Assembly (NCBI GenBank): GCA_033239125.1
Contig: BSWB01000008.1
Span: forward strand, 17,390,001-17,454,000
From: Fagopyrum homotropicum
Lineage: Eukaryota; Streptophyta; Magnoliopsida; Caryophyllales; Polygonaceae
Reading direction: 5' to 3'
Length of the DNA stretch: 64,000 nt
The notes below the pieces were generated by a model that saw only the letters and a list, made by a program, of their open reading frames with translations, did not search any database and was not told where the DNA came from. A program made the position numbers and the translations under genes. This document shows, in pieces, positions 21,610 through 34,142 of this stretch; position 1 is the stretch's first letter; every line of letters begins with the position of its first letter.

Positions 21610-22800
21610 ATGGCTGCATGGAGCTATGAACCCGTATTTGATCTACCCTGGAGAGCAAGGTAAATTGCTAGGTTGAAGGAGTATGAATATTTGCAGCACA
21701 TATTTGCAGCACATATTTGCATTCGTCGAATTTGATGACAAAAGAGAAAGAGAATAAACTATTGAGGATGTGCTTGCGTATTGGGATAAACTACATATCC
21801 CTTAAAAGGTTTATGAGCAACCTCTTGAAGATCAGATTGAACCAATGTGTGAGAAATTGATGATGAAGCTCAAAGGCACCTTATCCTACGCTAACAAAGC
21901 TAAGCCGGAATAGGTGTACAATGAAGAACCACTAGTTTTAAGCATTCCTCTTGTCAACCCGGAAGTTCCTCTTGAAGTTCTTGAAGAAAAGGAAGATGTG
22001 GAACACCTCGACCCGATTGCTGAAACTGCGGTCGAGATTGAAGAAGAATCAGCTAAGTTGGAAGAAGAGAAAGATGTAAGAACCTAGCCAAACCATTGAA
22101 ATTGTGGCCAAGGTTGAAGAAAGATCAGCTGAGTTGGGAGAGGTTTTATGTGTGGATTGTCATCCTAGCATAAGCCTCATCCTAAGTTTTGAAGGACTTT
22201 ACAAGGTACTTGACTCCCTTTAAATTTCTAGATTTTTCCAAGAATGTACCGAAGAGTTGGAGGTCTTTTCCGAAGGAATCTCCTAAGGTCAAGATGAAAC
22301 CTCCCCCGAATTTGCTAAAAGTAGATGCTCCTTGGACTACAAGGAGTGGACTTAGCAAGTGCTTAACCGCTAAGGCGATGAAGTGTCTTTTGTTCAAGTA
22401 TGGGGTCACTCACATGACAAAGACCATACGTCATCCCCAAGCTGGAGATGGGAAAGCTACTAGAATTCTCAAGAAGCTGTTTTCTCGATCTAGGAAAGGA
22501 TGAGATGAAAAACTGAGTTATGTCCCATGGAAGCATAGGAAGAAAGGTAGGATTCAGGTGAGAACTAAACCGTACAAGCTTGTACGTGAGAGATCTTACC
22601 ATTTGCCGGTAAAATAGGAACCGGAACCTTTTTGGAAGACTTTTTGCTCAACCTTGTCTTGAAGAAGACCAGGGATGAGCGATATTGTGAATTCGATGAG
22701 CAATCCAAGATGTTCGAGGTACATTGAAGAATTTCTATGAATATAGGTCCAGCTAGGAACCTTAAACCAAGCGCTTTTTGGGAAGCAACCCATGGTATTT
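21610..22800 (+). pseudogene. Gag/integrase remnants of element E
   Basis: Only scraps remain. After ATGGCTGCATGGAGC (about 21610) there is acidic linker-like text with several stops. At 22378-22503 a frame reads LFKYGVTHMTKTIRHPQAGD and LKKLFSRSRKG, which is the integrase stretch after the second catalytic Asp (KYGVTH...HPQ). At 22764-22800 comes the CTTTTTGGGAAGCAACCCATGG text that closes Athila pol. Protease, RT and most of the integrase are gone. Confidence 0.6.
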
Positions 22801-24477
22801 CCATGTTTTTCCCTTTTTCTTAGTTAGATTAGATTAGTTTTTTGTTTTTCGTAGGTACACTCCGGGTTTTCTTTTTTCTTTGATTGTAGAAACTAGGTTA
22901 TTCTCTCAAAGAAGGACCAATGATGGGATGAGATGGTAGTAGGATCAAGATTTGATAAGAAAAGGAATGAAAAAATTCCCGAAGAAAAAATCGGTCGAGA
23001 TGGTACAGGAAAATCGGTCGATTTCTAGGAATTATCTTATTTAATTCATCCGATTTTTCCTATGTCGAGAGTGAAATACCTAAAAATGGACCCCCCGAAA
23101 AAAATCGGTCGATTTTTCAAGAAAAAAAATAAAAAAAAATTCCCGAAGAAAAAATTGTCCGATTTATTTTTTATAATTTGCGGAAATATACGGAGATTTT
23201 CTTTGGAGACAGCTGATGCACGTTTTCCCTTCTTCGTTCAACAAAATGTTCCAACGCCGATCAGAGTATTCAGAGATACCTATCCAAGCTTCTATAGATT
23301 TCCGCCATCAACGCCCGAAGAATAATTTGCTTGATTGTGAGTATCTTTTTCCACCTTTTATTTTTTTCACATTGGGGACAATATGAGTTTTAAGTATGGG
23401 GTTGAGGTATTTGCAATAACTTTTGCATGTTTTGTGTCTTGCATCATATTCATATATGATTTTGAAAAATCCATAAATTTTAAAAAATTTTAAAATTTTT
23501 GTGCTTCTAGTATGGATATGATCTCTATGATGATATTATTTTGTGGAATGGCTATGATGATTTTTATATGTTTGAATTGATTTATGACATATGTAGGATT
23601 TGAATACTTTTCTAAAATTTCATGCATGAATGATAATTTGCTTTCATTCTAAATCATGTTGAGTGTTGAAGGTTGAAATCGCATGATAAGTTCTTACACA
23701 TCTTTTGGCAATGATTAAGGCAATTCAATTCTATCTTTTTCTTCATCTTGATCACATTTAGCACCTCTTATATTGTTTTTGCCTTTTCTTTTACCTATCC
23801 GGGAATTAGGAAACATGTTAGTGAAAGCGTTGTGAAGTTGAAAAGAAAAGTGAAGTGTGTTATATAAAAAATAGGTTTGGGGATGTTGATCTTGATGATG
23901 AGTAACTCGGCACCATTCACATAGCCGGGTGTTTGTGTCTTGCTAAGGTCTGATTGATCGATAGTCCTAACGAGTCTTGGTATGTGCATCCGGTTTGAGG
24001 CACCTCGTAAAAATGAGGCTTGCTGATCTCCAAGGTTTCGGCTACTGTGCACCTCGGTCCATGTTCTCAAGTAAAAAGTAAAAAAAGAAAAAAAATTATG
24101 AAGTAAAGTAGTGCTTATTTTGGTGGATGTGTTGTGAAGTTAGTGTTGTGGAGTTATTTTCCTTTTTCCCGGATTCGCACCACATATCCTATATGCATCC
24201 CACCCATAACACGTTTCTTTGCCTTTATATTTGTTAAGCCCTTAAGACCTTATTGCACATGTGTTTTGACTTGATGGCTTCAATTGAATTCCGCATGATT
24301 GATTTTGATATATTGCAAGTTATGATGCATGTTACCTTCCAAACTGTGATTATCCTTTTCAAGATATAATTCTCTTTGATCATATGATGATTATTACTAT
24401 CTATGAAACAATACTTTGAGGGTGATCTATGAATAGAAGCACAACGAATGCATGACTAGATGCCGTGACAATTCTAT
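22801..24477 (+). other. 3' non-coding region of element E
   Basis: Non-coding. It has TCGGTCGA-centred motifs at 22990-23117, among them AAAAATCGGTCGATTTTT (23100-23117). CACATTGGGGACAATATGAG (about 23369) and AAGTATGGGGTTGAG are typical of this region in Athila elements. 23700-24470 matches A2 inverted. Confidence 0.65.
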
Positions 24478-27281
24478 TGTAACACCCCAAATTCTGAGAA
24501 CTCGGGGAGCTACTGGTTAGGACCTCATAATGGGTCTCGACCATATTTTGACAACAATTTTACTTGGATCTTACAACAAGGCACAAAAGTATTTAAAACA
24601 TTTGAAAACTGTAAACAATATATACATGGAGAATATGTATCAGCCTTAAAAGAAAAGATACTAAAACGACGCATATGAAGAACAGATAACATCCCCGTCC
24701 CCAACTAAATGAGTACGTGGACCCGGCTGACCATTTCCTCCGGATCTCTCTATAACTGTCTTAACTTGCAAGGCATCTACAAGCGGTATAAAACCGTTAG
24801 CTAACATTCTATGCATAAGTATAAAGGTAAAATCACAAACACACAACATACACAATCAACATGCAACACTCAATCCTTTTATTATCTTTAATTAGGTGAT
24901 AGGTTATTACTAATGATACTTATTTTGTAACACGAGGGATTCCCAAACCTCTCCCCTGTCCCCGTTTACCAACGCGGAATGGTGCTAATGCATCTTACTG
25001 TCTACCTTACTAGGCTGGTCGCAGGGAACCTCCTAGACTCTCGCAAGAGCTAGGCAGATGATGTCATGACCCGTTATCATACACTTGGGTCAATTACGTA
25101 AATAATAAAGTCGGCCTAATCCGGTTTCATTATTTATTATAACTAACAAACACCACTCATACACATTACACTCATACAAGAAGCCAACTAAGTAAGTCCG
25201 TGGACTTACCGGTCTCCAAGAGCAACCAATCCGCACACTCTCACGTTCCTCTCGGGAAACGCACAACGCCTGTTCAAGACAAGGCACACGAATCAAACAA
25301 CGCTCTAGTCAACTAGAAGTCCTTAAAATTCTAGGCTCAACATCCTCACAAGAACATAAACGCATAAGATTGATCGCCACTTAAAACCTAACACAACTCT
25401 TCTAAACTAAACTATCCTTATACCCAACTTCGGAACATCCTAAATCTGGATTAACCCAACGGATCGCTCTCAACTTTTACTACATGTTCCTATATATAAC
25501 CACCAACAAAATATCCAAAAATCATGTCCAACAGAGGTCAATAACCCCTCTAAATCTATTTCACAAAACTGCATCACAAGCAGTTTTTCTCATACTTAGA
25601 ATATATCAACATAACCTAAAAACTGCACGAGGAACCAATTTTGGAGAATAATATCTCCTAACCTATAACTCGGAATATTCTCAAATTTCAGTATGTTCTA
25701 CTATATAATACCAACTACAACATATCCAAAAACCAGCACTAAAGAAGGAGTCTAACTTACCTAAATATGGGTCACAAAACTGTATCGACATGTAGTTTTC
25801 CATACGTAGGAAATTCAGCAAACACTTAACAAACAACACAATGTCTTAACTTTGAAAAAAAATTATAACTGCTATTCCACTCGCTGGATTGGCCCCAAAT
25901 TTTGATATGTTCTACTATAAAATCTTATCTATAGTATATCCAAAATTCAGCAGTAAAGGAGATCAAAATCTTATACAAAACAATCTCACAAAACTGCATC
26001 ACATGCTGTTTTTCTCAACACTCAACACCCTTATAAAAACAACATGAGGAGTCAACTTTGCCACATCAAAACTCTTAAACCGCAACTCCGAATCTTCCCA
26101 AATTTTAGCATGATCTACTATGTACTACTGACTACAACATATCGAAAATTCAGCAAGAAAGGAGGTGTCTAACATACCCTAATATGGACTCGAAAAAGCC
26201 TGCTTGTCACTTCATGCCCAGTCAACAACCCGAAATCCTTCTCGCTACTGTTGTGTTTCTGTACAAGGTTTGCAAGTATCCATCAACCCTAGAATATATC
26301 AAGGAAGATAAGGAGAGGGAGGACCATCCTTACTGAATCACGTACTCGACTGTAGAGGAGAGCGGCGCTTGTGCAGGACGGAGGTTGGTTGGAGTTGACA
26401 AGAGGCATTCCAGTCCGAGTCGACGCAAGGAGAAGGGAAAAGGGCGGTGTGTGGCTTCCTACGGTTGTGTGCAGAGTGGAGAAGATCTGGTCCCAAGCGT
26501 CCAACAGTCCCGGTGGTTGTGTACAATAGCGAGCAGATCAGGACTCCCGCCTGAGCTGTGGCTGCATAGAAGGCTCCAAGGTTGGGTGCTTCGACAAGCT
26601 GCACGAAGAGTCGTTGAGGGATGACGGTAGAGTGGCTTTGATGAGGACAACAAGGTGGGGAGAGGGAGGGTCAATGGTTTGCAACATCTCTAGGGCTATT
26701 GTACGTCACTCGCCAGCACACAAGAGAGGAGTACTTTGGGCCACGTCTAGCTGGGCCTCCTGGGCCGCTCCGATTCATGCAGACAAGTGAGAAGCAAAGG
26801 GCTTTCATTTAAATCCAACAAGAAACATGGGCTGAAAATAAGGTGAGAATAAGTGTGCTGAAAGTTTGTCAAGACTTGTCAAAAACTCGTCATGGCTTTG
26901 TGAGGCCCATGCATGACTTCGTCACAGAGTTGTCGGGCTTCCTCATGACCTCGTCTCAGCTCTGTCATGGTCTCGTCACAGCTTTGTCACAGTCTCGTCT
27001 CAGCCTTGTCATGATCTCGTCTAAAGTCGTCGTTAAGGATTAATTATAAGAATTAGGGTTTGATATAATTCTATCATTTTATTTGAATTAAATTCTACAT
27101 AAAATGATAAATAATTATAAGAATTAGGGTTTGATATAATTCTATCATTTTATGTGAATTAAATTCTACATAAAATGATAAAATTTGTGAAGAAAGAAAT
27201 ACTAGATAGAATGGGAACCGTCAACGGCTCGAAGTCCGAATTGATTCGGAATTAAACGGAATAAAAATTCCGGATATTACA
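24478..27281 (-). repeat. 3' LTR of B1 (2804 bp)
   Basis: Partner of 31337-34142, with the same ends. The two LTRs differ by scattered substitutions and a few small indels, so the insertion is not recent but still easy to align. 71-bp repeat copies lie at 27039-27184 and the CTCGTCATGAC-type words at 26860-27012. Confidence 0.92.
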
Positions 27282-27300
27282 TCAGTACCCCCTTAAAATA
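27282..27300 (-). other. Proximal polypurine tract (B1)
   Basis: The minus strand reads CTTATTTTAAGGGGGTACTGA and directly abuts the TGTAATATCC start of the 3' LTR. A second similar tract lies 165 bp further inside (27447-27465). Confidence 0.75.
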
Positions 27301-27446
27301 AGTTTCGTCCCAAAACTTAGAACAAGGTACTTAATTAAACGACTTCCATAAATAAACTGGTATGTCCTAGTCTCACTAAATATTTATTCGTTTCCTAAAC
27401 TTCTCTAACCCTATCAAAGCGTAACGAAAAAAAACTGGTCGTTACA

Positions 27447-27465
27447 TCAGATCCCCCTCAAAATA
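27447..27465 (-). other. Distal polypurine tract (B1)
   Basis: The minus strand reads TTTTGAGGGGGATCTGA followed by TGTAACGACCAG, which is the same sequence that begins the LTR of the related element B3 (51153). It looks like an alternative, older LTR boundary. Confidence 0.6.
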
Positions 27466-30400
27466 AGTTTCGTCCCAAAACTTAGGGTATGACAATCCTG
27501 ATCGGCCTTTAAGGCACCAAATGGGTGTGTTTGATCACTACACAAAAGTCTCGTCGTTTCCACATCTAAGTTTTCCACACATCAAGATTATCAAAAATAC
27601 ACACCACTGACTAAACACTCAATCATGAAATAAACAAGTAGTCAAACAATATCACACATCCAAGGTCAAGCCCTAACTCGTCACTCTCGAGGTTACAACT
27701 ATCACTACATAGGTCTTTAAAAGGTTACGTCTCTTACTATCCCCAGTATCTTAGGTAGCCTTATCAGCTTTTCATAAAACCACTAAATCTTGAATCTTTT
27801 CAGGTATTTAGATCACAATCTCCTGCTACCACGTTCTAGAGTGGTTACCGGATATCTCACCGGTATCATCCGGCTTAACTGTCTTATCCTCTAATATGAT
27901 AACCTAACCCGTGTCTGGTAGGTATCTCTCCAATGAAATTCTCCAACTCAGTTCCCAAACTTAGTCTCCGTGGAGAACTAAAGCTACACTCTCCAATAGG
28001 GTGAGGAATACTAGTCCATCAGTCACTTTTACCGCTTTAAAACTTCCAATGGTTGCCTTACACAACTCACTTCCAGATCCTTTGATGACCCTACGGAAAA
28101 ATAATCTATTCAACTTCCTTCCCTTCGTTATGACCACTTGCTTCCGGCCTTCTAAAAAGGTTCTGACTACACACTCAAGCCAAAGGTCTTGAACATCCAC
28201 CACACTTACCAAGTGCCCAATGCTCTTTGTATCACGACCCACTTGGTCTTGTCTTTTAATATTATTCAGTCATCTTATTTCTCAGGTAAGAAATCATCAC
28301 CTTTACCCTTTCCAGGTCTAACACTCGAGACAACTAAAAAACAAATCTAGTGGTCATCCTCTTTGTTCACTTGGCATTATTATATTATTTATAGATCTCT
28401 AATATATCGTTTCCTCAAACTTAGGCTTCTCACGCATTTTCCAAGATCCTAAGTGACATAGAATATGTCCGGAATGACGGTATTAGACACAAAGTGATCT
28501 CCTATCACCGTTATTTGATCATAACTACTCCATAGTTGTTAACATACCATCCGCAGTGCACTCTTTTATACATTGGTTATCAGACCAGTAATACCCCTGC
28601 CGCTTATTTCCTTATATGTCTTCGACTCAGTTGGGTAGTTACTCACCTTGAGTTCCCTAGTGAAGACCATGCACAATACTTTTATTACATCGTCAATTCT
28701 ATTCTCAATCCATCGGGAAGACGACTCTATAGTCCTCTATTCGGTATTAAATTCCCACACTACTTACTTTTCGACATGTGACGAAGTCATCATGTTTCAC
28801 TTGGATCCATAATAGGGTACTAATCTCCTTCTATAACCTCTTACATGCACATACTTTCCTGTCTACCTTGATGGTGATACAGCTCCCGTACAATATTTTC
28901 AGTCACTCCGCGTAACCTATCTCACATTCCTTCCAAGCGAAATGCATTTCACCAACTATCATCATCTTAAACTCAACACGTCGTTTTTCTGTACCATTGC
29001 TTCCAGCTTTATGGGTTAGGACCCACCACGCTTCCGCTGCGCTACTTTGATAATTCTGTTGTCACTCATTAATCATAAGGACATTTTCTGTGAGTCCCAA
29101 GTGATTAACCTCAAACTCTTTCTTCCAATTATACCATAATTTCTAACCGGATGAAGTAACAAGTACCTTCCTTAATTGCCTTAATGAAACAAAATAACGA
29201 ATGGAGAACAACTTCTTCCGTTTACTTTCTTAATTCTCTTAGCACGGATCTAAACTACCAGACTCGACCGGAGTTTGATCTTAACCCCCCAAGAAGTAAC
29301 CCTTAAAACGTTTCTCTTTATACCTTTAATTCATCCAAGAAGGTTGGCGTTGCCTACTTAAGGAAATCCTCTAAGACGTCGGTACAAATACTCCATAGAT
29401 CCACCGTCACAAATATCTCTTCTTAACGGCACATAACTCGTCAATACCAAACAATACTTGCACGTCCTTGGTTGACATCGGTCGGTTTATAATTGACTTA
29501 TCTCAATTTCATACCTCTACTAGTATTAAACTTTTGGTGCACATCACCTACTAGATTAATCCTTTTATCCATCTTTAGTTTGTCTTATCTTTCACTCTTC
29601 TGCTTCCTTCGGGACAACTCTCTTTCTCAAGTCTCACTGTGCCATTCGCCTGATGTCAAAAGTCGTTCCTAACACTCCACGATAGATGGTAAGCGTCTTG
29701 TAGTTCCGATGACTTTTAATTACCTCCCAATTGTAGTCCCTTTACAGTGACCATCTTTGTTGATGACCTATGTTCTGTTATTAATTGGGGCTACCTTGGA
29801 CTCTTGAGTCCACCACACGATTCTCACAAGCACATGTTCCTTAATCGGCGTTGTTTGTAATATTTCCTTCCAAATCTCTATTGGCTATGTTACGAGGCTT
29901 CGATCCTTTCGATACCGGCGTTGTGATTCCTCTTACAATTCTTATCTTTAAAGAAGACAAAATGTCTCCAGGCTTGTGAAGTCTACCTTTCGCTCTTACA
30001 TTAAGTTGTAAGTCTCCATTCCGTTTTAATTGTGATCAGTCCAAAATTTTCTTAGCTAGTAGGTACACAGTTGCTCACAACAATCCTTTTATACTTCTTT
30101 AGTTCGTTCTACCTTCCACCCTTCCGCTTCTTATGGGCTAACTCCATTTCTCTAGTCCAATTGTGTCATTCATCTGGCATAAATAGTCGTTTGAAGTTTC
30201 CACGATAGCTTGCAAATGTCTTTGAAATTCTTATGGCCGTAATGATCATTCACTTGCAGTTCCTTTTGCATGGACCATCTGTGTTGATGACTTAGGTCCC
30301 GTGATAATTCGGGTTACCCTGGACTCTCGAGTTCAGCAAGGCCGTTCTCCCATGCACATTTCTTCACTAGAGTTTGTGGTAATATCGCTGTCATAAAACT

Positions 30401-31321
30401 CCGTTGACCTTGCTATAGGCTTCCATTCTTTGGAAATTGGCGTCGCGATTTCTTTCAAACTTCTTATATCTCTGAGGAGGTCAAAACCTCCCCACACTTG
30501 TGGGGTCTGCATTTTCACTTTTTACACTCAAGTGTAGGTCTTAATTCCGTGCACCTTAAATTCTCACACCTGGGTTGACACTTTGTCTCTTCTGCTTTCT
30601 CATGTCCATAATGGTCGATGGGACATCCGCCTCGATTGTAATGTCCTTGATTCAGGAAATCGTGGTTGTACTCAATTCTACTTGTCTTGTTCCAATATTG
30701 TTATCTCTACTCCGCACTCTTGTAGTCTCTTGCATGGTTCTTCTAATTCCGTCTCTCGGCCTCGTATGCCCGAGTTCCTTGTACGACCTTCTATTCCTTC
30801 TAACTGAACTGACTCAGGGATTTCTTCCTCATCTGATTGTGCTTGTGGTAAAAATTTTCTTCACCACTTTACTTCCTTGATCATTTGTTCTTTGGATGAT
30901 TTGTAAGGATCACCAAGCCGCCCACCCGAGTATAATACTCAATTCAAGGTCCAATTCCATTACCTCGTGTTGGAGACTCTTCAAGTCCGCTGCTGATTTA
31001 TCATGAGACAATAATCGCTTCGTGATATCACGACTAAAGGATATAAAATATCCTTTAGGATACTAACAACCTAAGCATACACATGTATGTAACATATTAT
31101 AATAAACATCATAAAAAGTCTATATACTAACTCCTATCGATCCAAGTTGCAGAGATCCACGGAGAGCGATGGTGGTCCAACGTACTACTAACCCAACAAC
31201 CCGACTATGCACGCGTGTAAAAACATAAATCCGTTTTGAAAATTTTAGACCCCTTTCGGGTTCTAGTTGTTTTATACATTTTGTCTTTCAGAAGATTTCA
31301 AGTGTCATTGTTGCCAACCTC
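27466..31321 (-). other. Internal region of B1, no coding sequence recognised
   Basis: About 3.9 kb without a long frame and without gag, protease, RT or integrase motifs that I can recognise on either strand. The part next to the primer site (about 28990-31321) aligns base by base with B3 (54213-56045), so it is a conserved family feature, not random filler. Short frames here are chance or very decayed remains. Confidence 0.7.
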
Positions 31322-31333
31322 GCTCTGATACCA
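31322..31333 (-). other. Primer binding site, initiator tRNA-Met (B1)
   Basis: The minus strand reads TGGTATCAGAGC, a perfect match to the usual initiator-Met priming site, three bases inside the 5' LTR. Confidence 0.92.
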
Positions 31334-31336
31334 TAA

Positions 31337-34142
31337 TGTAACACCCCAAATTCTAAGAACTCGGGGAGCTACTGGTAAGGACCTCACAATGGGTCCCGAC
31401 CATAATTTGACAACAATTTTACTTGGATCTTACAACAAGGCACAAAAGTATTTAAAACATTTAAAAACTGTAAACAATATATACATGGAGAATATGTATC
31501 AGCCTTACAAGAAAAGATACTAAAACGACACATATGAAGAACAAAAGACATCCCCGTCCCCAACTAAATGAGTACGTGGACCCGACTGACCATTTTCTCC
31601 GGATCTCTCTACAACTGTCTTAACCTGCAAGACATCTACAAGCGGTATAAAACCGTTAGCTAACATTCTATGCATAAGTATAAAGGTAAAAGCACAATCA
31701 CACAACATACACAATAACCATGCAACACTCAATCCTTTTATTATCTTTTATTAGGTGATAGGTTATTACTAATGATACTTATTTTGTGACACGAGGGATT
31801 CCCAAACCTCGCCCCTGTCCCCGTTTACCAACGCGGAATGGTACTAATGCATCTGACCGTCTACCTGACTGGGCTGGTCGCAGGGAACCTCCTAGACTCT
31901 CGCAAGAGCTAGGCAGATGATGTCACGACCCGTTATCATACACTTGGGTCAATTACGTAAATAATAAAGTCGGCCTAATCCGGTTTCGTTATTTATTATA
32001 ACTAACAAACACCACCCATACACATTACACTCATACAAGAAGCCAGCTAAGTAAGTCCATGGACTTACCAGTCTCCAAGAGCAACCGATCCGCACACTCT
32101 CAAGTTCCTCTTGGGAAACGCATAACGCTTGTTCAAGACAAGACACACGAATCAAACAATGCTCTAGTCAACTAGAAGTCCTTAAAATTCTAGGCTCAAC
32201 ATCCTCACAAGAACATAAACGCATAAGATTGATCGCCCCTTAAAACCTAACACAACTCTTCTAAACTAAACTATCCTTATACCCAACTTCGGAACATCCT
32301 AAATCTGGATTAACCCAACGGATCGCTCTCAACTTTTACTACGTGTTCCTATATATATATCCATCAACAACATATCCAAAAATTATGTCCAACAGAGGTC
32401 AATAACCCCTCCAAATCTATTTACAAAACTGCATCACAAGCAGTTTTTCTCATACTTAGAATATATCAGGATAACCTAAAAACTGCACGAGGAACCAATT
32501 TTGGAGAATCATATCTCCTAACCTATAACTCGGCATATTCTCAAATTTCAGTATGTTATACTATATAATACCAACTACAACATATACAAAAATCAGCACT
32601 AAAGAAGGAGTCTAACTTACCTAAATATGGGTCACAAAACAGTATCGACATGCAGTTTTCCACACTTAGGAAATTCAGCAAACACTTAACAAACAACACA
32701 CTGTCTTAACTTTGAAAAAAAAATCATAACTCCTAAACCACTCGCTGGATTAATCCCAAATTTTGATATGTTCTACTATAAAATCTTATCTATAATATAT
32801 ACAAAATTTAGCAGTAAAGGAGATCAAAATCTTATTCAAAACAATCTCACAAAACTGCATCACCTGCTGTTTTTCTCAACACTCAGCACCCTTATAAAAA
32901 CAGCATGAGGAGTCAACTTTGCCACATCAAAACTGTCAAACCGTAACTCCGATTCTTCCCAATTTTTAGCATGATCTACTATGTACTACTGACTACAACA
33001 TATCCAAAGTTCAGCAAGAAAGGAGGTGTCTAACATACCCTAATATGGACCCGAAAAAGCCTGCTTGTCACTTCATGCCCTGTCAATAATCCGGAATACT
33101 TCTCGCTACTGTTGTGTTTCTGTACAAGGTTTCCAAGTATCCATCAGCCCTAGAATATATCAAGGAAGACAAGGAGAGGGAGGACCATCCTTACTGAATC
33201 ACGTACTCGACTGTAGAGGAGAGCGGCGCTTGTGCAGGACGGAGGTTGGTTGGAGCCGACAGGAGGCATTGTAGTCTGAGTCGACGCAAGGAGAAGGGAA
33301 AAGGGCAGTGTCTGGCTTCCTGCGGTTGTGTGCAGAGTGGAGAAGATCTGGTCCCAAACATCCAACAGTCCCGGTGGTTGTGTACAAAGGCGAGCAGATC
33401 AGGATTCCCGCCTAAGCTGTGGCTGCGCAGAAGGCTCCAAGGTTGGGTGCTTCGACAGGGTGCACGAAGGGTCGCTGAAGGATGGCGGTAGAGTGGCTTT
33501 GACGAGGACAGCAAGGTGGGGAGAGGGAGAGTCGACGGTTTGCAACATCTTCAGGGCTGTTGTACGTTACTGGCCAACACACAAGAGAGGAGTACTTTGG
33601 GCCACGTCCAGCTGGGCCTCTTGGGCTGCTCTGATTCATGCAGACAAGTTAGAAGCAAAGGGCTTTCATTTAAATCCAACAAGAAACATGGGCTGAAAAT
33701 AAGGTGAGAATAAGTGGGCTAAAAGTTTGTCAAGACTTGTCAAAAACTCGTCATGACTTTGTCAGACCCATGCATGACTTCGTCACAGAGTTGTCGGGCT
33801 TCGTCATGACCTCGTCTCAACTCTGTCATGGTCTCGTCACAACTTTGTCACAGTCTCGTCTCAGCCTTGTCATGATCTCGTCTAAAGTCGTCGTTAAGTA
33901 TTAATTATAAGAATTAGGGTTTGATATAATTCTATCATTTTATTTGAATTAAATTCTACATAAAATGATAAATAATTATAAGAATTAGGGTTTGATATAA
34001 TTCTTTCATTTTATGTGAATTAAATTCAACATAAAATGATAAAATTTTTGAAGAAAGAAATACTAGATAGAATGGGAACCGTCAACGGCTCGAAGTCCAA
34101 ACTGATTCGGAATTGAACGGAATAAAAATTCCGGATATTACA
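31337..34142 (-). repeat. 5' LTR of B1 (2806 bp)
   Basis: On the minus strand it starts TGTAATATCCGG and ends TTGGGGTGTTACA. It is nearly identical in layout to the 3' LTR. It includes a 71-bp repeat (two copies, 33899-34045) and a run of degenerate 14-16-bp words of the type CTCGTCATGACTTTGTCA (33725-33892). Confidence 0.92.

Larger units (their letters stand above)
19802..24477 (+). mobile_element. E: Athila-like element, plus strand, 3' LTR absent
   Basis: A 5' LTR (19802-21488), a tRNA-Asp-like primer site (21495-21512), a badly decayed internal region and an Athila-type 3' region are present in order. It interrupts the Tekay integrase remnant on its left (flank GCTCT). No 3' LTR is found: the 3' region runs into element B1 at 24478, and the sequence right of B1 does not resume it recognisably. 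Confidence 0.78.
24478..34142 (-). mobile_element. B1: complete non-autonomous LTR retrotransposon (9.7 kb)
   Basis: Two 2.8-kb LTRs (24478-27281 and 31337-34142) flank 4055 bp of internal DNA. The five bases TCTAT occur directly before (24473-24477) and after (34143-34147), a perfect target duplication. The perfect initiator-Met primer site (31322-31333) shows that it runs on the minus strand, so the 5' LTR is the right one. LTR form and primer site resemble Tekay/Del elements. No gag or pol is recognisable inside, so it is a large retrotransposon derivative needing outside enzymes. Confidence 0.93.

Noticed and set aside
33191..33696. Several overlapping 70-120 residue frames in the B1 5' LTR, mirrored at 26289-26674
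   Set aside because: They lie in LTR sequence and are broken differently in the paired LTR. Both strands are open, which suggests GC-rich chance frames, not a gene.
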